From assembly GCA_963169235.1 (NCBI GenBank), contig CAUJCX010000020.1, forward strand, positions 186,001-250,000: DNA of 64,000 nucleotides, read 5' to 3'. The translations under genes and the position numbers were made by a program. Origin of the DNA: Actinomycetota bacterium. GTDB taxonomy: Bacteria; Actinomycetota; Thermoleophilia; Miltoncostaeales; Miltoncostaeaceae. This document shows positions 27,137-34,522 of the stretch, one piece after another. The notes under the pieces are model-generated. The model ran no database searches. It saw nothing but the letters and a program-made list of their open reading frames with translations, and was not told the DNA's origin. How positions within the stretch are numbered: position 1 is the stretch's first letter; the number at the start of each line of letters is the position of its first letter.

Positions 27137-29704
27137 TTACAAACGCCGAACGACCGGGCGGCGGGCGAAGCGCTCGTGACCGACGGAATCCCACGCGGAC
27201 GCAGGCTCCGGCCGGCCGTAGAGGAAGCCCTGGCCCTGGGCGCAGCCCAGCCGCTGGAGCGTCTCGAGCTGCTCCGGCGTCTCGATGCCCTCGGCCACCA
27301 CCGTCAGGCCGAACGTGGCGGCCATCTCGATGATGAGCCGCACGAACGCGGCGTCCTCGGGGCGCTCGGCGATGCCGTCGATGAACTCCTTCGCGATCTT
27401 CAGGGTGTCGAGCGGTAGCGAGCGCAGGTAGCTGAGCGACGAATAGCCGGTACCGAAGTCGTCGAGGGCGAGGCGCACGCCCAGCGCGCGCAGGTCGTGC
27501 AGCGTCGCCGTGCTGCGTTCGGGATCGCGCGCCAGGAGCGACTCGGTGATCTCGAGCACCAGCCGCGCGGGGTCGAGCCCCGTGCGGGCCAGTACCTCGG
27601 TCACCACGGCCAGCAGGCCGTCGCTCTCGATCTCGCGGGCCGACAGGTTCACCTGGATGTCCACCGGCGACCCGGCGGCCGCCCACGCCTGGCCCTGCCG
27701 GCACGCCTCCTCCAGCACCAGGTGGCCCAGCGGCACGATCAGCCCGGTCTCCTCGGCCTGCGGGATGAACCCGGCGGGCGCCAGCCGTCCCCGCTCGGGG
27801 TGGTCCCAGCGCACCAGCGCCTCCATCGCGGTGGTGCGTCCCGACTCCATGTCGAAGATGGGCTGGAAGTCGAGGCTCATGTTGCGCCCGGCGATGGCCT
27901 TCTCGAGCTCCGACTTGAGGCCGATGCGGTCCAGCAGCGCCGCGCGCATCTCGGGGTCGAACACCGCGAACTGCGCCTTGCCGCTCTCCTTGGCCTCGTA
28001 CATCGCCACGTCGGCGTCGCGCAACAGCGAGTCGACGGCGTCGCCGCTGGTGTCGCTGCTGGCGATGCCGATGCTCAGGCGCACGGCCAGCACGTGGTTG
28101 GCGACCGTCAGCGGCACGTCGAACGCGTCCAGCACGCGGCGGGCGACGTTGACCGCCGCCTCGCGGGCGGCCCCCGGGTGCACGCACAGCACGGCGAACT
28201 CGTCGCCGCCCAGCCGGGCCACCAGGTCGCCGTCGCGCACGCACCCCGCCAGGCGCCGGGTGGCGGCGCGCAGAAGGCGGTCGCCCACGGCGTGCCCCAG
28301 CGTGTCGTTGACGGCCTTGAAGTCGTCGAGGTCGATGAACAGCACCGCGACGTCGTCGGCGTGGGGCGACGTCAGCGCGGCGGTGACGCGCTCGCGGAAG
28401 AGCGCGCGGTTCGCGAGGCCCGTGAGGGGGTCGTGGTACGCCTCGTGGTGCAGGCGTTCCTGCAGGTCACGCAGGTCGGACACGGCCTGCTCGAGCCGGT
28501 CGAACTGGAGGGCGGCGCTGGCGTTGACCGCCAGCGTGTCGAACAGCGCCAGGTCGTCCTCGCTGAAGCGGCGCGCGAAGCCGGTGCGGTTGGCCAGCAG
28601 CAACAGGCCCACCACCCGGGCCTCGCCGCGCAGCTCGGCGACCATGGCGTGACGGATGCCGCGCGTCTGCATGTAGTGCCGCACCACCCCGTCGGGTGGC
28701 TCGTCCAGCACGATGGGCTGGCCCGCCTCGGTCAGCATCCGGTGCAGGGCCGCGGCGGCGTGCGGGTCGGCGGGCGCCATGTGCTCGTGGGTGTCGCCGG
28801 GCCCCAGGCTGGTGCGCAGGGGGGCGGATTCGTCGCCCGTGAACAGGATGACCTCGGCCTGCTCGGAGCGGTACGCCTCGAGGGCGCGGCCCAGAAGGCC
28901 CACCAGCGCGTGGGCGACCTCGCGTGATTCGCTCAGGCCCCGGTTGGCCTCGTACAGGAACTCCAGTTTCTCGTGCCGCTGGCGCTCGGTGATGTACGAG
29001 CGGTACGCCAGGAACGCGATGGTGATGGGGATCAGCAGGATGGGCGCGGCCGTCGGCTCGGTGACCAGGATGACGGCCAGCACGAGCGCCAGGCTGACGT
29101 TGGTGGCCGTCACCACGCCGTCCATCGTCATCATCTGGCGCACGTCGGCACGGGTGAGCGACTCGCCCACCAGCGACATCACCGTGCCCATCAGCAGCAT
29201 GGTCAGCAGGCCGCCGATGTGGATGCCGACCAGCACGCCGATCCATGCGCGCGGCCCGAACGTGGGGTCGGGACCCGCGATCAGGTGCACCACCACGTAC
29301 GCCAGCGTGGTGGCGCACGCGAACTGGGCCACGTTGAACGCCACCTTCACGGGCGGCAGGCGCCGCAGCGTCAGGGCCACCAGGCCGCCGGTGACGATCG
29401 CCAGCACGCCCAGGTCCCCGGGGTTGAACAACAGCACCAGCGCCACCGGCACGTCGGTGAGCGAGAACGAGTGGGCGCTGCGCCGGAACTCGAGGTGCAC
29501 GGGGAAGCGCTCGGTGAACGCGATGGCCGCCGCCAGCACCCACCACGGCACCAGGTCGGGGTGAACCGCGGGGTAGTGCCGCACCAGCGGGACGAACAGG
29601 GCCGCGAACGCGGCCACGATGACGACGTTGAGCGCCCAGACCGCGCGCACGCCGGACAGGCGCGCGCGCCACGCGCCCGTCCCGGCGGCGGCGTCGGGCG
29701 CCAC
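27137..29704 (-). CDS. Membrane-bound GGDEF-EAL cyclic di-GMP enzyme with GAF domain
   Basis: 855 residues from GTG 29704. Order: about seven membrane helices (20-225), a GAF-like sensor (about 245-410), a GGDEF domain with intact RLGGDEF (499-503) and FIDLDDFKAVND, and an EAL domain with intact EAL (628-630), NLSAREI, LEITES, DDFGTGYSS and AEGIE. The usual LKID motif reads LKIA and the C-terminal QGYLF reads QGFLY, so hydrolysis may be altered. It could make and/or degrade cyclic di-GMP. Its stop is about 50 bases before the cyclic di-GMP riboswitch of the secreted protease, on the same strand, so the enzyme probably feeds the signal read by its neighbour. Confidence 0.93.
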   Translation of the reverse strand: MAPDAAAGTGAWRARLSGVRAVWALNVVIVAAFAALFVPLVRHYPAVHPDLVPWWVLAAAIAFTERFPVHLEFRRSAHSFSLTDVPVALVLLFNPGDLGVLAIVTGGLVALTLRRLPPVKVAFNVAQFACATTLAYVVVHLIAGPDPTFGPRAWIGVLVGIHIGGLLTMLLMGTVMSLVGESLTRADVRQMMTMDGVVTATNVSLALVLAVILVTEPTAAPILLIPITIAFLAYRSYITERQRHEKLEFLYEANRGLSESREVAHALVGLLGRALEAYRSEQAEVILFTGDESAPLRTSLGPGDTHEHMAPADPHAAAALHRMLTEAGQPIVLDEPPDGVVRHYMQTRGIRHAMVAELRGEARVVGLLLLANRTGFARRFSEDDLALFDTLAVNASAALQFDRLEQAVSDLRDLQERLHHEAYHDPLTGLANRALFRERVTAALTSPHADDVAVLFIDLDDFKAVNDTLGHAVGDRLLRAATRRLAGCVRDGDLVARLGGDEFAVLCVHPGAAREAAVNVARRVLDAFDVPLTVANHVLAVRLSIGIASSDTSGDAVDSLLRDADVAMYEAKESGKAQFAVFDPEMRAALLDRIGLKSELEKAIAGRNMSLDFQPIFDMESGRTTAMEALVRWDHPERGRLAPAGFIPQAEETGLIVPLGHLVLEEACRQGQAWAAAGSPVDIQVNLSAREIESDGLLAVVTEVLARTGLDPARLVLEITESLLARDPERSTATLHDLRALGVRLALDDFGTGYSSLSYLRSLPLDTLKIAKEFIDGIAERPEDAAFVRLIIEMAATFGLTVVAEGIETPEQLETLQRLGCAQGQGFLYGRPEPASAWDSVGHERFARRPVVRRL

Positions 29705-29982
29705 CGGCGCCGGGTCTTGAGGGTGGGTGCTCAGGGAGTGCGGTTCCTGGTGGTCGGCTCGTCGCTCACGAAAGTACAGTGACGGGCGTTCGGGAATGCG
29801 TCATCCACGCCGTATGGCGCGTCCGTCGTGTCGGCGTCGCCGCCGCCGCGGTTGAGCGGCGGACGCGCAGGTGCGTGCGCCGCGCCTGCGGACGGGTGTG
29901 ATCGATGAGACGACAGCTGCCGATCACGTCCGGTTGCCACCGAGCCGCCCCTGTGCGATGAGGCCCGCCGGGCCATGAGAAG

Positions 29983-30056
29983 TAGCGGAGGAGGGACTCG
30001 AACCCCCGACACGCGGATTATGATTCCGCTGCTCTAACCGACTGAGCTACTCCGCC
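29983..30056 (-). tRNA. tRNA-Met (anticodon CAT)
   Basis: 74 nt. The acceptor GGCGGAG pairs with CTCCGCT (one G-U), with discriminator A and no encoded CCA. D arm AGCTCAGTCGGTTAGAGC, anticodon stem GCGGA/TCCGC with loop ATCATAA (CAT), and T loop GTTCGAGTC. Elongator Met is assumed from the first pair and overall form; an Ile2-type tRNA with modified CAT cannot be excluded by eye. Confidence 0.9.
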
Positions 30057-30068
30057 GTGCGAACCGCA

Positions 30069-30141
30069 AGCCCAGTAGCGGACTCGAACCGCTGACCCCC
30101 TCCTTACCATGGAGGTGCTCTACCAACTGAGCTAACTGGGC
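30069..30141 (-). tRNA. tRNA-Thr (anticodon GGT)
   Basis: 73 nt. Acceptor GCCCAGT pairs fully with ACTGGGC, discriminator T, no encoded CCA. The anticodon stem CCTCC/GGAGG closes loop ATGGTAA (GGT). Standard D arm and GTTCGAGTC T loop. Lies between tRNA-Tyr and tRNA-Met and is probably processed from one transcript. Confidence 0.95.
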
Positions 30142-30162
30142 ACTTCGTGTCGACTCAAGACA

Positions 30163-30244
30163 TGGGGGGAGGAGGATTCGAACCTCCGTAGGCTGAGCCG
30201 GCGATTTTACAGACCGCTCCCTTTGGCCACTCGGGCATCCCCCC
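30163..30244 (-). tRNA. tRNA-Tyr (anticodon GTA)
   Basis: 82 nt class II tRNA with a long variable arm. Acceptor GGGGGGA pairs with TCCCCCC, discriminator A, no encoded CCA. Anticodon stem GCGGT/ATCGC (one G-U pair) with loop CTGTAAA (GTA). First of the Tyr-Thr-Met cluster. Confidence 0.94.
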
Positions 30245-30392
30245 GACTTGAGCCAGGGAAGGGTACCGGAACGCCGGGCACGGCTACAACCTGTCTCGGC
30301 CCTCGCGTCGGCGGCTTGAGCCGCGCGGCACGTCGCGCCGTCGTCGGCATAGGCTGACGGGGCCGCACCCATCCGCCCCGGGGGAGACGCAC

Positions 30393-31334
30393 GTGGCCAT
30401 CGCCGACCTCGTTCTCGGCACCATGTATTTCGGCACCGCCGTCGACGAATCCACGTCGCACGCGATCCTCGACGCATTCGCCGAGGCGGGCGGCACCACG
30501 CTCGACACGGCCAACTGCTACAGCTTCTGGCGCAGCGACACGGGCCGGGGCGGCCAGAGCGAGGCGGTCATCGGCCGCTGGCTGGCCCGCAACCCCGGCG
30601 TGCGCGAGCGGCTGGTGATCGCCACGAAGGTGGGCGTCGAGCCCGTGCCCGGCGGGCCCGAGGGCGCCGTGGAGGGCCTGGCGCCGTACGTCATCCGGCG
30701 CGAGGTCGAGCGCAGCCGCGAGCGCCTGGGCATCGACACCATCGACGTCTACTGGGCCCACGCCGACGACCGCGATACGCCGCTGGAGGACACGGTGTCG
30801 GCGCTGGGGGAGCTGGTGCGCAACGGCGCGGTGAGGCGCCTGGGGGCATCCAACTACGCCACGTGGCGGGTGGACCGCGCCCGCGCGCTGGCGAAGGCGC
30901 GTGCGGTCGAGCCGTTCACGGCCCTGCAGCTGACCGACTCGTACGTGCGCCCCCGCCCGGGCATGCCCGCCGCCACCGACCATCGTTTCGGCGCGGTCAG
31001 CGACGAGACCCGCGACTACCTGGACGCGCACCCCGACATGGAGGTGTGGGTCTACAGCCCGCTCCTGCGGGGCGCGTACGACCGCGCCGACCGTGACCTG
31101 CCCGACGGTTACGACCACCCGGGCACCACGCGGCGCCTGGATGCGCTGGCGGCGACGGCCCGGGCCGTCGGGGCGAGCGCCGGCCAGGTGGTGCTGGCGT
31201 GGCTGATGCACCCGGAGCGCCCCGTGCGGCCCATCGTGGGGGTCAGCGACGTGCGCCAGCTGCGGGACGCCCTGGAGGCCGCCGAGCTGGTGCTGGATCC
31301 CGCCGACCGCGCGCGCCTGGACGCCGCCGGCTGA
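30393..31334 (+). CDS. Aldo/keto reductase
   Basis: 313 residues from GTG 30393 with GGGGGAG just upstream. A TIM-barrel NADPH-dependent oxidoreductase: LDTANCYSFW carries the catalytic Asp and Tyr, LVIATKVG the catalytic Lys, and DVYWAHADD the His. LGASNYATWRV and the later PIVGVSDVRQL are cofactor-binding segments. Similar to oxidoreductases of the AKR11/YdhF-like group; substrate not known. The last 12 codons (31299-31336) are duplicated at 33175-33212 around a foreign-looking gene, so this 3' end looks like an integration target that was preserved intact. Confidence 0.9.
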   Translation: MAIADLVLGTMYFGTAVDESTSHAILDAFAEAGGTTLDTANCYSFWRSDTGRGGQSEAVIGRWLARNPGVRERLVIATKVGVEPVPGGPEGAVEGLAPYVIRREVERSRERLGIDTIDVYWAHADDRDTPLEDTVSALGELVRNGAVRRLGASNYATWRVDRARALAKARAVEPFTALQLTDSYVRPRPGMPAATDHRFGAVSDETRDYLDAHPDMEVWVYSPLLRGAYDRADRDLPDGYDHPGTTRRLDALAATARAVGASAGQVVLAWLMHPERPVRPIVGVSDVRQLRDALEAAELVLDPADRARLDAAG

Positions 31335-31336
31335 CG
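31299..31336 (+). repeat. Direct repeat, left copy (3' end of aldo/keto reductase gene)
   Basis: 38 bp identical to 33175-33212 except for C31310 versus T33186, a synonymous change in the reductase reading frame (CGC/CGT, both Arg). The repeat ends two bases after the reductase stop codon. Arrangement resembles an att site at a gene's 3' end. Confidence 0.85.
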
Positions 31337-31339
31337 CGA

Positions 31340-31366
31340 GCGGACGCCCGGACGAATCCCGTCCGC
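31340..31366 (+). terminator. Stem-loop after the aldo/keto reductase
   Basis: GCGGACG (31340-31346) and CGTCCGC (31360-31366) form a perfect 7-bp stem around a 13-base loop, with an alternative inner GGACG/CGTCC hairpin. It lies immediately after the left direct repeat. No U-tract; a possible terminator or recombination-related hairpin. Confidence 0.35.
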
Positions 31367-31406
31367 CCCGTGCAGAACGGCCCAGTCCTGCGCCGAGTAC
31401 GCGAAA

Positions 31407-31444
31407 GTTTATACGGTCGTGCGTCTGACCGGTCGTGTATAAAC
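31407..31444. promoter_or_regulatory. Palindromic operator/promoter of the AlbA_2-type regulator gene
   Basis: GTTTATAC (31407-31414) and GTATAAAC (31437-31444) are perfect 8-bp inverted repeats 22 bases apart. Between them GGTC/GACC are also inverted, and GGTCGTG occurs twice directly (31415, 31431). TATAAA at 31438-31443 can serve as a -10 box, which would put the start site at about 31450, exactly the ATG of the gene. A DNA-binding product could bind here and repress itself. Confidence 0.6.
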
Positions 31445-31449
31445 CACTC

Positions 31450-33159
31450 ATGCAACTCGACGAACTGCGGGGCGCGCTCAGTGCCCTTGAGCAGGGTGGA
31501 CGAGCGGGATCCCTCGAATCGGAGACGCTCGACTTCAAGCGTGATCCGCAGACGGTCGTCGACGCGCCTGGCGGTGGCAACCCTCGCTCGAAGCTCGTCG
31601 AAGAGATCGTCTCCGCGGTGGTGTGCTTCGCGAACGCGAAGGGTGGGGTGGTCGCTCTGGGCATCGACGACAAGGCCGATGGGCGCCTCGCGTTCGTCGG
31701 CACCTCGACCGACGTCGATGATCTCCGCCGCAGGATCTTCGGCAACACCCGACCGGGACTGACGGTCTCGATCGTCGAGCTGCACCATGCTGACGTTCGT
31801 CTGCTCGCGATCCTCGTTCCCGAAGGCACAGATCTGGTGACCGATTCACGAGGTCGCGCCACTCGGAGGACGGGCACCGAATGCCATCCGTTGACGGAGC
31901 CCGCGCGCCAGACGATCGTCCATGAACGCCGCAACCCGGACGTCACGGCGCGTCGCTCGGCAATGTCCCCAGACGCTGTCGAGGGTCGGGCGCTGAACGC
32001 GGCAAGGGACCTTCTTCGTCGGCGGACCGATCTTTCGTCCGAACTTGCCGCCCTCAGCGATCGAGAGCTGCTTCGCGCCCTGAACGTCATGGACCGCGAC
32101 GGGCACTTGCTCATCGCCGGCGAGATTCTCTTTTGCACGCCGCGGCACGACGTGGTGGACATCCTCGTGCGGAGCGCATCCGGTGAGGAGCCCGGCGTTG
32201 TCCGGCTGCGGGAACCGCTGGTGTCGCTGTTGCCCTCCGTGGTCGAGCGGGTGTCACGGAGTCTCTACCCCGAAACAGGACGGGCGCTGCTTGCGTCGGG
32301 TCAGGAGATCGCCCTCCCAGACTTCTCCCGCCAAGCCGTTGACGAGGCCGTGGCGAACGCGCTGATCCACCGCGAGTACGCCATTCCAGAACGCACTGTC
32401 ATCGACCACTCTCCGACGGCGTTCAGGGTGTGGTCACCTGGGGGGTTGCCGTACGGGGTCACCACGGATCGGCTGCTCAGCACCATTTCCACCCCACGCA
32501 ATCCGACCTTGATGGGTGCGATGCAGCACCTCGGCCTTGCCGAACGGGCATCGCGGGGGATCGACCGGATGTTCAAGGAGCAGCTGAGAGCGGGCCAGGC
32601 CCCGCCGGTCTTCACCGCAGGCGACTTCAGCTTCGAGGTGGCGCTGACAAGCGGCGCCCCCAATCGGGCGTTCGCGGGATACGTGGCCTCACTGCCGGCG
32701 ACCCTCCGGGACAACACCGACGCGGTGCTGGTCCTCGCCTATCTGTGCGCGCATCCGACGTTGACGCAGACCTCGGCCGGGAGCCTTCTGCAGGTCGACC
32801 CGGGCGAGGCGGCGCACAGGTTGGAAGCGTTGTGCACGGGCATCGATCCCATCGTTCAGCGCGACGGCACGCCCCGGGCGGGTTGTCGCTGGCGGCTGAC
32901 GTCGGTGACGGCCGCGGGCCTGGGCACGGCGGTCACCCACCGTGCACGATCCAGTAGCGCGCGACCACGCATTGAGGCCCACCTCAAGGAATACGGGTGG
33001 ATCACCAACCGCACCGTTCGCAACATGTTCGACGTCGACACGCAGCAGGCGCGTCAGATCCTTGGCGACCTTCGGGCGGAGGGCGTGCTCGAGAAGGACC
33101 CGACCGGCCCCCAGCGTGGCCCCGGGATCAAGTGGTTCCCCGCTCGCGTGAAGAGGTGA
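31450..33159 (+). CDS. Schlafen/AlbA_2 domain - GHKL ATPase-like transcriptional regulator
   Basis: 569 residues from ATG 31450; no ribosome site, so probably leaderless. Order: an AlbA_2 (Schlafen-type) domain at about 22-140 (ESETLDFKRD, CFANAKGGVVALGIDD), a linker, then a HATPase_c_4-like region at about 285-390 (FSRQAVDEAVANALIHREY, VWSPGGLPYGVT, STPRNPTLMGAMQHLGLAERASRGIDRM). Two winged-helix-like segments follow (LTQTSAGSLLQVD; WITNRTVRNMFDVDTQQARQIL). Such proteins are annotated as ATP-binding regulators and are frequent in mobile and defence islands. Codon use differs from neighbours, and the gene is the sole cargo between 38-bp direct repeats. Exact role unknown. Confidence 0.85.
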   Translation: MQLDELRGALSALEQGGRAGSLESETLDFKRDPQTVVDAPGGGNPRSKLVEEIVSAVVCFANAKGGVVALGIDDKADGRLAFVGTSTDVDDLRRRIFGNTRPGLTVSIVELHHADVRLLAILVPEGTDLVTDSRGRATRRTGTECHPLTEPARQTIVHERRNPDVTARRSAMSPDAVEGRALNAARDLLRRRTDLSSELAALSDRELLRALNVMDRDGHLLIAGEILFCTPRHDVVDILVRSASGEEPGVVRLREPLVSLLPSVVERVSRSLYPETGRALLASGQEIALPDFSRQAVDEAVANALIHREYAIPERTVIDHSPTAFRVWSPGGLPYGVTTDRLLSTISTPRNPTLMGAMQHLGLAERASRGIDRMFKEQLRAGQAPPVFTAGDFSFEVALTSGAPNRAFAGYVASLPATLRDNTDAVLVLAYLCAHPTLTQTSAGSLLQVDPGEAAHRLEALCTGIDPIVQRDGTPRAGCRWRLTSVTAAGLGTAVTHRARSSSARPRIEAHLKEYGWITNRTVRNMFDVDTQQARQILGDLRAEGVLEKDPTGPQRGPGIKWFPARVKR

Positions 33160-33174
33160 CCGGCTGCACGGAGC

Positions 33175-33212
33175 CCCGCCGACCGTGCGCGCCTGGACGC
33201 CGCCGGCTGACG
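33175..33212 (+). repeat. Direct repeat, right copy
   Basis: Second copy of the 38-bp repeat (37/38 identical to 31299-31336). Here it is not part of any gene; the reductase-like codons have no gene body before them. The single difference would be synonymous in the reductase frame, which suggests this copy derives from the end of a related reductase gene carried in with the insert. Confidence 0.85.
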
Positions 33213-33282
33213 GCGCCATGATCGCCTCATGCCTCCGAACTGAATCCCCTCCGCGCTGACTCGCACGCTTGAGCGCCGGGCG

Positions 33283-34419
33283 ATGGTGTGGGCTGCCCTC
33301 GTGGACGGCATCCCGCTGTACCCGTTGTACGCCCTGCTGTTCGCCGACCACGGCATGTCGGACGCCGACATCTCGGGCCTGTTCGCGCTGTGGGCCGTGG
33401 TGTCGCTGGCGGCCGAGATCCCCACCGGGGCGCTGGCCGACCACGTGTCCCGCCGCGCGCTGCTGGCGTGGTGCGGCGTGCTGCAGGCGGCGGGCTTCGC
33501 GGCATGGACCGCGTGGCCGGCGCCGGCGGGCTTCGCCCTGGGGTTCGTGTTGTGGGGGGTGGGCGGGGCGTTCTTCTCGGGCACGACGGAGGCCCTGCTG
33601 TACGACACGCTCGCGGTGGCGGGCGACACCGACGCGTACGCGCGGGTGCGGGGGCGCGTCGCGGCGGCGGGCCTGGTGGGCCAGGTGCCCGCGGGGCTGG
33701 CGGCGGCCCCGCTGTACGCGCTGGGCGGGTACGCGCTGGTGGGGTGGATGAGCGTGGCGGTGTCGCTGGGCGCCGCCGCGATGGCGTGGGGCCTGCCCGA
33801 TCTACGTCCGCGCGGCGACGACGGCGGCGACGACGAGCCGGGTTACCTCCAGGCGCTGCGCGAGGGCGTTCGCGAGGCGGTGGGCAGCGCGGCCGTGCGG
33901 GGCGCGCTGGTGGCGTCGGCGGCGCTCCTCAGCCTGGAGGCGCTGGAGGAGTACGACGTGTTGCTGGCGCGCGAGTGGGGCGTGCCGACGGGCTGGGTGC
34001 CGCTGGCCGTGGTGTGGTTGCCCCTGGCGGGCGCGCTGGGGGCCGTGGTGGCGGGGCGCCTCACGTCGGTGTCGATGACGGTGCTGGCCGGTGCCCTGGG
34101 GGCCGGTGTCGCGCTGGTGGCGGTGGCGGCCGTCGTGCGCGTGCCGTACGGGGTGCTTGCCATCGCCGCGTTCTACGGGGTGTTCCGCGCGGTGCGCGTG
34201 GTGGTCGACATGCGGCTGCAGCACCGCATTCGGGGGGCGGCCCGCGCCACGGTAACGTCGGCGGCGGAGTTCGTGGGCGGCGTCCGCGGCATCGCCGCGT
34301 TCGGGTTATGGGCCGTGTGGGGCGTGTGGGGCATCCTGGCGCTGGCGGTGGTGATCGTCGTGGCCCTTCCGGCGCTCATCCGGGTGCGGGGGGACGGCAT
34401 GCGGGGGACGTCGGGGTAG
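33283..34419 (+). CDS. Major facilitator superfamily transporter
   Basis: 378 residues with about 12 hydrophobic helices. The loop after the second helix reads EIPTGALADHVSRRALL, the MFS motif A (GxLaDrxgRR). A hydrophilic loop around residues 170-195 (PRGDDGGDDEPG) separates the two halves. The ATG at 33283 starts close to the first helix; the frame is blocked upstream by a TGA at 33241, so the N-terminus is short. Resembles drug/sugar-efflux type MFS proteins, but substrate cannot be told. Confidence 0.85.
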   Translation: MVWAALVDGIPLYPLYALLFADHGMSDADISGLFALWAVVSLAAEIPTGALADHVSRRALLAWCGVLQAAGFAAWTAWPAPAGFALGFVLWGVGGAFFSGTTEALLYDTLAVAGDTDAYARVRGRVAAAGLVGQVPAGLAAAPLYALGGYALVGWMSVAVSLGAAAMAWGLPDLRPRGDDGGDDEPGYLQALREGVREAVGSAAVRGALVASAALLSLEALEEYDVLLAREWGVPTGWVPLAVVWLPLAGALGAVVAGRLTSVSMTVLAGALGAGVALVAVAAVVRVPYGVLAIAAFYGVFRAVRVVVDMRLQHRIRGAARATVTSAAEFVGGVRGIAAFGLWAVWGVWGILALAVVIVVALPALIRVRGDGMRGTSG

Positions 34420-34522
34420 CGACCCGAACCTCGGTGATGCCGTGCTGATCCCGCGTCCGGGCTCGCGGTAGCCGCCGCCACCCCGTGCGGCCGGAATCCC
34501 TCCGCGGATGCCCGGGGAACCG

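Larger units (their letters stand above)
31299..33212 (+). mobile_element. Putative one-gene integrated cassette between 38-bp direct repeats
   Basis: Two near-perfect 38-bp direct repeats bound 1.84 kb that hold a single gene (31450-33159) and its palindromic operator, with almost no spare DNA. The gene's stop is only 15 bases before the right repeat. Codon use inside has visibly more A and T at third positions than neighbouring genes. Removing one repeat plus the insert (1876 bp) would restore a simple aldo/keto reductase - MFS arrangement. No integrase, transposase or terminal inverted repeat is present, so mobilisation would have to be in trans or by homologous recombination. Confidence 0.6.

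Noticed and set aside
27121-27145. TGTAAA on the minus strand just upstream of the riboswitch as a -10 box.
   Set aside because: Position is sensible but no -35 box is visible at the right distance, so I did not list a promoter.
29731-30012. A 93-codon minus-strand frame beginning inside tRNA-Met.
   Set aside because: Its first codons (GVRVPPPLL) are simply the translated T arm of the tRNA, and it has no ribosome binding site.
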